Below, piece after piece: positions 15,626 to 23,560 of a stretch of DNA of 23,560 nucleotides. The notes beneath the pieces were generated by a model. That model ran no database searches. It was not told the DNA's origin and saw nothing but the letters and a program-made list of their open reading frames with translations. Position 1 is the stretch's first letter, and each line of letters starts with the position of its first letter. Source of the DNA: Emiliania huxleyi CCMP1516. Lineage: Eukaryota > Haptophyta > Isochrysidales > Noelaerhabdaceae. The translations under genes and the position numbers were made by a program. The DNA lies in assembly GCF_000372725.1 (NCBI RefSeq), contig NW_005197044.1, forward strand, positions 1 to 23,560, in the 5' to 3' direction.

Positions 15626-16103
15626 GAGTCTCTCTCTCGGGTATGTTCGTAAGAGTGGCCGCAATTTGCCGTGGGGGCACGTATCGGCCCCTCGGGCCCG
15701 GTAAGCGGTATCGGTACGGCCCCGCGGGTGTGAAGCGGTACGCGGTACGCGGTCCGTCCGGGATCGCCGGTGGCGGTACTCTGGAGTACTGGCTGCGGCG
15801 ACACATTCTCTTTCGCCCGCCGGTCCCGCAGAGCGCTTCGCTCGCTCCGCTCGCGTCTAGCCATCTCCCTATCAGCCGGCGCGGATGCAACAGAGTGGTG
15901 GCGACTCTTCGTCGGGGGCCGGCGGCTCGTCTCGCAGTCGCAGCCAAGAAAAGACGATACATACAAGCTGAGCTCGACGCACACAACAGCGACGAGATCA
16001 CATCTGGGCTGAGCCGCGCCCCCTCAGAGCAAGTTAGCTTCGGGCTGAGAGGCGAGTTGGGCTATCAACAGTGGTCACCTCGGGAACAAGCTCGACACTC
16101 GAC
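15626..16103. other. Stretch without a supported gene
   Basis: Here are repeated GCGGTAC/GGTACGG words at 15702-15760 and 15745-15780, and a GCTTCGCTCGCTCCGCTCGC segment at about 15835-15855. I see no gene in it. It probably contains the 3' flank of the sulfotransferase gene. Confidence 0.4.
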
Positions 16104-17276
16104 TCAAGTGTCAAGGTGTAGACAATCGAATCCGCCGTTCACGTTGCTCACGGAAGACTGGGCGCTCTTGGTGTATGTGCAGTTTACTGCAGCACCAACG
16201 AGGGCGTCCTGCAACGCGGAAAGCGCTGAAGGGAAGACGGGGCCCAACGCCTGCTGCTGCTGTTGTGCGAGTTGCATGGCGGCATCGTACACCGCCTTAT
16301 CGTCGCGCGTTAAGTTGAGCAGGGCCTGCTGCACATACGTCGGTGCGTCTACGAACCTGGGCCGACCCACAACAATCTTGGCGTCGAAACTGTATGCAAA
16401 CTTGGTGACATCGTCGCATCCCAGCGCAAGCGCGAGGGCGGTCACAGCTGCTGCCATATCTTCAGTCACGCCAACGAGGTCAAAGTTGTAAAGCGTACGC
16501 AGTGCGTCGGAGACGGAAGCTTTCTTGGGAGACGATAGGGCACTGACGTAGTGGTGCACCTGCACGCCGCCTTTGTGGGGGTCGTTCAACCAAGAACTGA
16601 AGACGCTCCAGTCACCCGACAACTCATGGGATGGGTTTTGGGTTTTGCCAGCTGCAGCTGCCATTGCCATGTCGTAGAAGTAGCGGCTAAGGATACGCTC
16701 ACTTGGCTGGCGCAACAGGATCATGCTGAGTGCCTTGGGCTGGCGAGGCATGCCCAGCGAAAACCACGCGTTCCAGCCATGATCGGCGACCACGCCCTCA
16801 GAAGCGTCGTGCGTGACGGCCACGTGGCAACAGCATAGGTGTTCTAGCACACGCGATCTGGGGCACACGGTCAATTGATGACGGCGCGCATACGCCTCGA
16901 TCATATTGGCCATTGTCGTTGAGCCGACTTTGTGTAGCTTGAAGAATATGACGCGGCTGGCGCCGCAAGAGGGCGTGGAGGTGATCGAGGCTGCAGTCAC
17001 GGGCAGCCTCTTGGTACGATTCTCGAGCCTGTTGCTCACGCTTATAGCCGCGACACCTCTCTCGTACAGCGCAAAAGAGTCGAAGGCGATCTTGACGAGG
17101 ACAACGAGGAGAAGCATGCTGCCGGCGCCAGCGGCAAACATTTTCCATGGCGAGGGCGTGCTGGCTGTCTCGGCGATGGGAATTTTGCGCCAGCGACGAC
17201 CGGTACAACGGAATAGCGCTCCGCGGCTGCTGTCCTCGACAGGGTCAGCCTCCAACGCGAGCGACATGTCGGACAT
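16104..17276 (-). CDS. Type II membrane carbohydrate sulfotransferase (Gal-3-O-sulfotransferase-like)
   Basis: I start at the ATG at 17276 (390 aa); the frame upstream offers only TTG. A cytoplasmic tail of about 46 residues precedes one membrane helix (about 47-68, MFAAGAGSMLLLVVLVKIAF), the layout of Golgi type II enzymes. The 5'-PAPS loop is seen as FFKLHKVGSTTMANMI (about 111-126, Lys-x-His-Lys-x-Gly-Ser-Thr), and the 3'-phosphate-binding segment as ILLRQPSERILSRYFY (about 186-201, with Arg and Ser at the expected places). These are the marks of the galactose-3-O-sulfotransferase family. It would transfer sulfate from PAPS to a glycan in the Golgi, for example on surface or scale polysaccharides. 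The glycan is unknown. The gene is intronless. Confidence 0.83.
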   Translation of the reverse strand: MSDMSLALEADPVEDSSRGALFRCTGRRWRKIPIAETASTPSPWKMFAAGAGSMLLLVVLVKIAFDSFALYERGVAAISVSNRLENRTKRLPVTAASITSTPSCGASRVIFFKLHKVGSTTMANMIEAYARRHQLTVCPRSRVLEHLCCCHVAVTHDASEGVVADHGWNAWFSLGMPRQPKALSMILLRQPSERILSRYFYDMAMAAAAGKTQNPSHELSGDWSVFSSWLNDPHKGGVQVHHYVSALSSPKKASVSDALRTLYNFDLVGVTEDMAAAVTALALALGCDDVTKFAYSFDAKIVVGRPRFVDAPTYVQQALLNLTRDDKAVYDAAMQLAQQQQQALGPVFPSALSALQDALVGAAVNCTYTKSAQSSVSNVNGGFDCLHLDT

Positions 17277-17481
17277 TCCCAACAGCGACCTCCCGTCGAC
17301 CGCGGTGAGCTTGGGATGATCTTAGATCAGTTAATGTATACGCGACGCGGGTCGTTTCAGAGGGCCGAGAGGCCAGTACCCGGCGTAGCGCCCGCTGTCC
17401 AAGCAGCCGCGAGAGGTTAAACCACGCTACCAGCGCTTGGTCACATCGGCCCCGAGGTCAGATCCTTCTACTCTGTTGATG

Positions 17482-17555
17482 ACAACACTTGTCTACTCGC
17501 TGGAGCCGAGCAGGAGGGCCCGGCGCCCAACCCCTGGTCAACTCAGGGTCCTTCC
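17482..17555. repeat. Dispersed repeat, copy B (partner at 6351-6432)
   Basis: Shares ACAACACTT, GTCTACTCG, CTGGAGCCGAGCAGGAGGGC and ACTCAGGGTCC with copy A, on the same strand. Like copy A, it lies within 300 bp of a pair of direct repeats. Confidence 0.75.
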
Positions 17556-17564
17556 CCCGTACCC

Positions 17565-17765
17565 GCGGGCCTAGAATTCACAGCCTTGTTATTGAGAAGA
17601 AAATACGTCCTATGGCGCTGTGCGCTGGTCTGTGAGAGGTTGAGGTGCGAGCCCTGGAGGCCCTGGGGATGGGGGGAGACTACCGGCGGGCCTAGAATTC
17701 ACACAGCCTTGTTATTGAGAAGAAAATACGTCCTATGGCGCTGTGCGCTGGTCTGTGAGAGGTTG
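17565..17765. repeat. Pair of 78/80-bp direct repeats
   Basis: Copy 1 is 17565-17642 and copy 2 is 17686-17765. Both run from GCGGGCCTAGAATTCA through TTGTTATTGAGAAGAAAATA to GGTCTGTGAGAGGTTG; copy 2 has an added AC. The spacer is 43 bp. The near identity suggests a recent tandem duplication. Confidence 0.9.
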
Positions 17766-17936
17766 TTCACATAAACGCACAACCCCGGGCCCCGAAATCG
17801 CACAGTGACAGTCAGACATGCAACACGGGGTCCAAAAAAAAAACGTGTGTTTCTTTGGCGTCATGTCGTGTGTGCCTTCGCTAGTTAACAACGAAGTCTA
17901 GCTCAAAAAAAAAGAAGAAACGTATCGCCCGCGCTT

Positions 17937-19316
17937 ATGCCGACAAGGAGGACAAACACTCGACTCCTTGCCCTTGCATCGCGTCCTCCATTGCTCCATC
18001 GCATCGAGTCCATGGTCCACGTCTCCCTCCGCTCACACGGCGCCCCGCTCACCCTCGGATTCCTCAACGGCGAGTGGCATCGTGTCGATCCGGCCGAGGG
18101 CCACCCGCCGCGGCCTCGCTTTGTCAAGCAACCGCTGAGTTCTGATGCTCCCTGGCCTGCCGGGGTCACGAGCATTTCGCTCACCTTTCATCGGGAGCAA
18201 GAGCAGTGGTGCGCCACCTCGGACGACGGCCAGCACGTCTTCCTTCGCGCGCAGAGCAGGGCCTTCCATCCCAACACGGTCGACTCGATTGCGTGGCGAC
18301 TGTGCACCGCCACCGGCGAGAGCGGCAGCCCCGAGCAGCAGGTGCCGGGCTTCGGGTTCGCGGTCGAGGGTCCAAACACCGAGGCGGAGCCGTTCCAGGT
18401 CGAAGAGCTCGGCCTCGACTATTTCCTCCGCAAGGGCAAGAATCGCACCGTCGTCTGGTTCCAAGACCCCGACACCAAGGAGGTCTTCCACTCGGCGGCA
18501 AAGGGCATCGAGGGCAGCACCCACTCGGCGCGGCTGCTGCCGGGCAAGCGGTGGTGCCCCAACTGCCGCAAGAGCATCTCCGCAAACAACTTCCAGCACC
18601 AGCACCTCCGCTCCTGCGCCGGCGAGTTCAGCACGCCCTCGGGCGAGCAGGTCGCCGCAGCGTGGAAGGAGCTCCGCGAGCAAGTTGCCACGCCGACCGA
18701 CTCGTGGCGCCGGTGCGTGGCGGGCGCGAATGCCGCCAACGTCGACGTGGCGGGCGCGAACTTCGCCTCCATCGGCGCGGGCGCGAACCTCGCCTCCATC
18801 GGCGCGCCGGTCGCGGATGACGCCTCCAAGAAGCGCCCGCTTGATCCCGTCCTCGTGTCGGCCGCCCTTGCGTGGGTTCGTGCGACGAGGCAGCGGTCGC
18901 AGCCGGGCAAGGCCGAGCCGCTATCGCCCAAGGAGGAGGAGGCGGCGGCGGCGCTGTGCGTGAACCGCGAGGCGCACTGCGCCGAGTACCGCCTCGCCGA
19001 GCTCGAGCGGCGCTGGTTTGGCGCGGTCGGCCGCGGCGGGATTGAGGCGAGGGTGCACGCCCTCGAGAGCGCTGTCCTGCTCTGCCACACACCCGGCCGC
19101 CTCTCGGCGAGGATCGACGCGATTGCGGCGGAGCTCGACGGCATCGCGACGCGCGTGCCGCCGCTCAAGGAGGCGCCGCCCAAGGCGATGCCCCACGACG
19201 GCGCGCACCCGGCAAACACCTATACCCACCACGCATTCGTGCCCTCGGTGCCTGCGGTGCCGCTCGCCAACATGACTGCGCCCGTCGCCATCGCCGCAGC
19301 CGTCACGGCAGACTAA
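17937..19316 (+). CDS. C2HC-type zinc-finger protein of unknown function
   Basis: The frame runs from ATG 17937 to TAA 19314-19316 (459 aa). The ATG at 18012 (CCATGG, residue 26) has a better context and may be the true start; the preceding 25 residues are basic and could be a targeting peptide or 5'-UTR. Residues about 27-180 form a globular domain rich in Trp, Phe and short strands, not recognised. A zinc finger WCPNCRK...HLRSC follows at 206-227 (C207, C210, H223, C227; spacing C-x2-C-x12-H-x3-C). Next are imperfect repeats of AGANxASIG (residues 261-289), then an Ala/Glu/Arg-rich helical C-terminal half with likely coiled-coil character. A nucleic-acid or protein-binding role is possible but not shown. 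No intron is needed. Confidence 0.72.
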   Translation: MPTRRTNTRLLALASRPPLLHRIESMVHVSLRSHGAPLTLGFLNGEWHRVDPAEGHPPRPRFVKQPLSSDAPWPAGVTSISLTFHREQEQWCATSDDGQHVFLRAQSRAFHPNTVDSIAWRLCTATGESGSPEQQVPGFGFAVEGPNTEAEPFQVEELGLDYFLRKGKNRTVVWFQDPDTKEVFHSAAKGIEGSTHSARLLPGKRWCPNCRKSISANNFQHQHLRSCAGEFSTPSGEQVAAAWKELREQVATPTDSWRRCVAGANAANVDVAGANFASIGAGANLASIGAPVADDASKKRPLDPVLVSAALAWVRATRQRSQPGKAEPLSPKEEEAAAALCVNREAHCAEYRLAELERRWFGAVGRGGIEARVHALESAVLLCHTPGRLSARIDAIAAELDGIATRVPPLKEAPPKAMPHDGAHPANTYTHHAFVPSVPAVPLANMTAPVAIAAAVTAD

Positions 19317-20064
19317 AGGAAACGGCTCCGCCGGGCAACACAGCGTTATTGTCGGACCTGCCGATGGTCGACCCTCTCCCGCGCGAGCCGGTGTACAGAG
19401 AGAGATGGATGCGGGAGCAGAGAGTGCTGAGTGGCATGCGCATGTCATATAGTTGGTCGAGTTCAATACACAGCCGTGTGCACGTTCCACGTACCACATG
19501 CGTGTCAGCTGAGGCTAGTTCCATTTCACTCTGACACGCTAATCTTGAAAACGTCCAACGGAGCTCCGTGTTGCTCCCAGCGCCCTCCCCCGCGCTTCCT
19601 GCGGCCCTAGCCGATGGTACTAGCATGGGAGGTCATCTGGCTACCGCGAGAGCGACCCAACTCGTCGACATCGTCCGATGATGGTGCCTCAAAGTCAGCC
19701 TTCGGAGGCTATCGTGGGGTCGAGCCGGCAGTAGCCGTGACATGTGGTTCCACCACCCCTCGTAGTCTTTGCCTCTGACCGCCACCGTTCCCAGGCTGCC
19801 TAATGGGATGGAAAGGAAGGCTCGGCGAGCGTATAGAAGCGTGCTCGACCTCGTCGTGGCAGCCTGCACGGCAGCGCTGGCAGGCGCGATGAGCGTCGTG
19901 CCACCTGACCCGAGACGGGTCGCAGGCGTCGTACCGAGCGTGTCGAGACCGTGTCCTGATGTGATCTGCACGGGTGAGTCACGTCGGCGTCAAAGTAGCG
20001 ACGTGCGACCTGTCAGAGCTCGATCTCCGATCTCAGCGGCGTCGAGTCGTCTCCGGCGCGCGAC

Positions 20065-20201
20065 AAAGGTACATACCCAGGACGCGCAGAGGCAGCTGCG
20101 ACCCAGCCGAGTGGACGGCGGCACACCGCGCCACCTGCTGTGTGCCGCCGTCTACTCGGCGGGGTCGCAGCTGCCTCTGGAAGGCACCGAGATGTACCTT
20201 T
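20065..20201. repeat. Foldback (hairpin) element, about 62-bp arms
   Basis: The left arm begins AAAGGTACAT (20065) and runs to CGGCGGCACAC (20126); the right arm begins GTGTGCCGCCG (20140) and ends ATGTACCTTT (20201). Long paired blocks include AGAGGCAGCTGCGACCC / GGGTCGCAGCTGCCTCT, with only a few mismatches and small bulges. The loop is 13 bases. It may be a foldback MITE or encode a hairpin RNA; it directly abuts copy 2 of the dispersed repeat. Confidence 0.85.
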
Positions 20202-20204
20202 TTG

Positions 20205-20270
20205 CGCAAATGGTCAAAATCAAGGTTTTGTAACGCGAGCTGTGCCACAGTGAAATGGAACTAGCCTGAC
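20205..20270. repeat. Dispersed repeat, copy 2
   Basis: It matches 4341-4410: AAATGGTCAAAATCAAGG, then TTTTGTAACGCGAGCTGTGC, then CACAGTGAAATGG and CTAGCCTG. It starts 3 bp after the foldback, so both may belong to one element that is truncated at copy 1. Confidence 0.8.
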
Positions 20271-20659
20271 CCCTATTGGGCCGTATCCCTAGACGTGGCA
20301 GCAGCTCCGGCGTTTCGAGGACGTGGTCGGGCGGCAGTTTGAGGAACTGCGTGCGTCGCTCGTCTCAAAGCAGAGCTTGCGTGCCGGGTCCTTTCGATAA
20401 GCGTGGCTAAGGAGTACTGCACTGAGCGTGTGCGCATTGACCATTGTAAGGGTGCGAAAGGAGGAGGGAAATAGTATATGTAGGGCGTGCCGTGGTGAAT
20501 CAAGATCCAAAATTGGAATTGCGGCCGCGACGACCGCGCGAACCGCGAACCGAGACAACTCAAGGGTCAAACACTCACAAGTCACATGTGAATTGTGATA
20601 CCAGTAAGGTTAACGATATGTGTACGAAACGTCACTGTAACTCTCCATAAAATCCCAGC

Positions 20660-23039
20660 TCATGAAGGGTAGTGAGGAGTGAGCTCCACGATCGTATACC
20701 GCGTACCGTCGTGAGTCAGCTTATGCCGACGTCCCGACGGACTCAGATACGTCAGCGGAGGGTACAAAAACTCGCGCTCCTGCGGGAAGGCAGAGAGGAA
20801 GGTGAGATCGGCGCCCTCCTGCATGAAGGAGTCCACACGCAGCATGAAGAGAAGCGCGTGAGGCACGCCTCTAGCATACCGGACGGCGACGCGCAGGTCC
20901 AGTGTGGTTGACATTGGCGCGAGCTCGGTGCCTCCCTTCCTCAGAAAAGCGCTCCCCGCGCGGACTCCCTTGATGCCCCTCCAAAGCACCTTCCCGGTGG
21001 GCATCTCGATCGACTCGCGCGACCCAACGCCGAGCAGGTTGCACAGGCGAGCCTCGAGGTGTATCCCCGAGCTCACGCTGTCCTCGAGGGCTGCCTCGTG
21101 CCCACCCTCGTCGCCCTTTTGGGTGGGTCTTTTGTTGCCGCGGACGGAGGCAAGGCGCCTTGGCAACTCGACTGCCCGCCGCAGCGGGCCCGTTACTCTC
21201 ATTGCACGCGGATCGGGGGGTTGAGCGACGGCGGTGCTCCCCTCTTGCTCGTCGTCGCCCTCCATCTCCGCAACCGCGCGCATCCGCTTGAGACCGTCGT
21301 AGAGGAAGGCCACGGTGCACGGGAGAGGGTGGGGCTCCACCAGCCGCGGAGGAACCAGCACCTCCTTGGTCACCGGGTGTCTCGCAAGCGTGCGCAGCGG
21401 GTTGTTGATCGAGTGGAAGGCCGCGGTCGTATAGAGGCGTTGGGCGACAACCTGGGCTTCGGCGAGGCGCGCGCCGGTGGCGCGCCGGTGGCGGCAAAAT
21501 TCGCGGAGGGTCTTGCCCCTGTGGCTTGACGCCTGGTCGCGGGTCCAGCCGTTTTGGAACTGGATTTCTGAAGTGCCGGCGACCCGGTACAAGACATAGT
21601 CGAGGCACTCGGCGTCAGTCTCGCTCCCGTGCTCCGCTATTTCGTCGACGATCGCCTGCACCCCACGCGACATGCGCGCGCGAACCTCGTCTTCGTCCCA
21701 GCCAATGAGCTCAAAGATGCCTCTTGCCGCGTCGGTCGGCGCGCCGAAGATGAGCGATTGAGCCGTTCCGGCAAATTTATGGTACCCCGTGTCCGTCTCC
21801 TCTTGACTTCGAGCAACCAGCCCGAGCAAACCAAGCCCCAGCTTGTCGGGGGTGCGGAAGCAGAGGATGCCAATGATGGCGATGTAGCCAGCAGAGGCCA
21901 AACCCTGCAAGCTGAGGCAGACAGTCATGACTATCGGCATGTAGCCATCGGCCATCGCCCTGCCCTCGATTTGCACGTAGATTGGGGTGAACTCATTGGG
22001 ATGCCCCACGGTCGAGCCGCGATAGTAAAGCTGTACGTAGACCAGCGGCCATAGCAGAGCAGCTGCGACGACTGTTGTCCTAGTGGCAGCGACGACAACA
22101 GCAAGTTCTCGGCGAAACCAAGACGCCCGTTCCTCACCCCGCTCGGCGTCGCCTCTGCTTGGCGGGACTGCACTACCCTCACTCGCCCTTTCGGCGCCAT
22201 CGCGACCTCCGCCGCCCCCCTCTCCTCCTCCGCCGCCCTCCCCGCCCTCCCCGTCCCTCCCGCCCTCTCCACCTTCTGCACCGCTCCCACCATCGCCGCC
22301 TCCGCCGCCGCCTCCACCACCACACCTCTCCCACAGCCACGACCCGAAGCGACGCAGCCATCGCGCAGCCGAATGCGAGCGGCCAGCAGTAGCCAAACCG
22401 GGGTCGATTGTGTGGATTGCGAGCTCGATAAGAATGAGTTCGATGGTGCCCACGATGGTCTGCACAGAGTTTATCCACACGGCCAGCAAGGCTGGAGCCC
22501 TCTGGTAGGAGCCGGCTGGAGGGAGCCAGCTCGAGAAAGCAATTCTCAATATGAACGTCCTGGAAATGTGCGAGCGTCTCCACGATCTCCACGCAGCCAC
22601 CAAAGCCGTTGACTAGCCGGAGCCCGCTGACGAAGAGCGAGACGCCACGCGCAACGAGCAGTTGGGACAATCCACCGGCGTCAATGGTGGCGCCGGCAGA
22701 CGCGATCGCCACGCTGTAGTTGGACGCACGCCCAGACGAGCGGGACACCCCCGCCGACAGGCCGCTGCCAACGTCACCCTCCAGCTGAAGCGGCCCGCCA
22801 CTCAGGTGGATGTGCACACCAGCTGGTAAGGTGACGTTGATACAGCGACTGAGCTGGCCGCCGGCCAAGGCCGCTCGCAGTGCCGACTCGCTGCTCACCA
22901 CTTGCGCTGCGCACCCTTCTGAGGTGAGCGCGACTCGGCCGACGAGGCCCGCCGCGATCAGGAGCCCGCTGAGCATCTGGCACTGTCGGCGCGCATGTTC
23001 GCGATTCGCCGGGGAAACCGCCCGCCCTTCCCCACCCAT
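20660..23039 (-). CDS. Surface beta-helix / multi-pass membrane / ADP-ribosyltransferase protein, frame change inside
   Basis: Frame A starts at ATG 23039, or more likely at the ATG at 22976 before a signal peptide (MLSGLLIAAGLVG). It encodes about 125 residues resembling a right-handed beta-helix (VTLPAGVHIHLSGG..., ATIDAGG, FVSGLRLVNGFGG, VHIENC). Frame B (22603-20660) begins with no ATG and holds a membrane helix (about 22492-22415), a Gly/Glu/Arg-rich linker, two more helices (about 22100 and 21940-21857), and a C-terminal domain of about 360 residues. That domain has the R-S-ExE arrangement of arginine-type mono-ADP-ribosyltransferases: VLWRGIKG (Arg 542 of frame B), MSTTLDLRVAVRY (Ser 565), and PQEREFLYPP (Glu 609 and Glu 611). 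It would transfer ADP-ribose from NAD+ to a protein. The frames must join between about 22530 and 22492, by a small intron or a frameshift; I cannot decide. The target is unknown. Confidence 0.72.
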
Positions 23040-23346
23040 GTCTCGCAGCGACGAGAAACAGGTGTAGTTTATTTTTGCTTGGCCGAGTATTTGACGGGGT
23101 AGGTAGGGTAGGGTCTGGGTCGGGTTTTTCCCTCTCTCACGCCGGAATTTTCACAGCAGAAAAAGAAATTTTCCGCGCAAATCAGGATACCCATCACTGA
23201 GCCGACAATGCTACGGGTAGCCCCAGGGTGGCGCCCACCCCCATGCCCTCGGGCACTTGCCTGCGCCCTCGCGCACTAGCCCACGCCCTGCCCCGCAAGA
23301 TCTCACTCCATCCCGGCCTGTGGCACACCTCGGCACCCCCTTGCAC
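23040..23346. other. Upstream flank of the beta-helix/ART gene
   Basis: AT-richer DNA at 23065-23200 with GGGTAGGTAGGGTAGGG-like G-runs at 23096-23125 and A-runs (AAAAAGAAATTTT) at about 23160. It is probably the 5'-UTR and promoter of the minus-strand gene. No gene or defined motif is seen. Confidence 0.4.
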
Positions 23347-23394
23347 GGAATCTGAGCGTGAGGGAATCTGAGTGTGAGGGAATCTGAGCGTGAG
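23347..23394. repeat. 16-bp tandem repeat, three copies
   Basis: GGAATCTGAGYGTGAG is repeated three times without a gap; only the middle copy differs by one base. Confidence 0.93.
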
Positions 23395-23420
23395 GGAACC
23401 TGGGCAGTGCCGCGTAGTGC

Positions 23421-23560
23421 GGCGTGCGCGGGCGTGCGCGGGCGTGCGCGGGCGTGCGCGGGCGTGCGCGGGCGTGCGCGGGCGTGCGCGGGCGTGCGCG
23501 GGCGTGCGCGGGCGTGCGCGGGCGTGCGCGGGCGTGCGCGGGCGTGCGCGGGGCGTGCGC
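23421..23560. repeat. 10-bp tandem array GGCGTGCGCG, reaching the window edge
   Basis: Thirteen exact copies lie at 23421-23550, then one extra G and a further partial copy. Alternating GC/GT dinucleotides could favour Z-DNA. The array continues beyond the window or the assembly stops in it. Confidence 0.97.

Larger units (their letters stand above)
17277..17936. other. Divergent promoter region with repeats
   Basis: The sulfotransferase and the zinc-finger gene diverge from here. It contains copy B of the dispersed repeat (17482-17555) and a pair of 78-80-bp direct repeats. Two poly(A) runs of 9 bases lie at about 17834-17842 and 17904-17912. No gene is seen. Confidence 0.55.
19317..20659. 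other. Long gene-free stretch with a foldback repeat
   Basis: Between the convergent zinc-finger and ART genes I see no credible gene. It holds a perfect-ended foldback (20065-20201) and copy 2 of the dispersed repeat (20205-20270). The frames here are short and lack any motif. Confidence 0.55.

Noticed and set aside
18145..18963. 272-aa and 204-aa frames inside the zinc-finger gene
   Set aside because: They are overlapping-frame shadows of a GC3-rich coding region, dominated by Arg, Ser and Pro.
23096..23125. Telomere-like TAGGGTAGGG run
   Set aside because: There are only two or three irregular units, inside a probable promoter.
23347..23560. CRISPR array
   Set aside because: The repeats are 16 and 10 bp in direct tandem without spacers, in a eukaryotic context.

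Overview
The window is nuclear DNA from a GC-rich, intron-bearing eukaryotic microalga, not prokaryotic or viral DNA. The evidence is genes split by short introns with AG|G acceptors, eukaryotic families (F-box/RCC1, Gal-3-O-sulfotransferase, SWEET, TMEM260/DUF2723, a MYST acetyltransferase fragment), long microsatellites and many dispersed repeats. A haptophyte is my best guess, with pelagophyte or dinoflagellate relatives as alternatives; this is inference from style (GC bias, GC donors, a signal-peptide-plus-LRGG presequence) and not from a diagnostic sequence.

Layout. 1-1488: a purine-rich open frame of unknown nature, open at the window edge. 2393-3697: a DNA-transposon-like element with perfect 54-bp terminal inverted repeats and a TCA target duplication. 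3813-4130: a 105-aa orphan gene. 4773-5483 (-): a putative secreted/type I membrane protein with a 9-residue repeat. 5484-6655: repeats. 6656-8176 (-): F-box/RCC1-repeat protein. 8546-8725: large CA/GCAC microsatellite. 9606-12779 (+): a TMEM260-like O-mannosyltransferase in nine exons. 13430-15100 (-): a SWEET sugar transporter in five exons. 15217-15405 (-): a broken MYST acetyltransferase fragment. 16104-17276 (-): a type II membrane sulfotransferase. 17937-19316 (+): a C2HC zinc-finger protein. 20660-23039 (-): a signal peptide/beta-helix region followed in another frame by transmembrane segments and an R-S-ExE ADP-ribosyltransferase domain. 23347-23560: tandem repeats.

The most interesting system is the intron population of the TMEM260 and SWEET genes. 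I see two families of introner-like elements (mobile elements that are themselves introns). One, about 180 bp, occurs once in each gene, on opposite genomic strands but always in the sense orientation. The other, about 66-75 bp, occurs in at least five introns of the TMEM260 gene and ends in a GTGNGAACAG-like tail. In most introns the first 7-9 bases of the intron are a near copy of the first bases of the downstream exon, as expected of a target-site duplication that also supplies the donor. The donor dinucleotide is therefore whatever the target supplied: GT, GC and, in one SWEET intron, apparently GA.

The genes do not form an operon or a pathway. Several encode membrane, secretory or cell-surface functions (O-mannosylation, sulfation, sugar transport, surface ART), which is an observation about content and not evidence of co-regulation.
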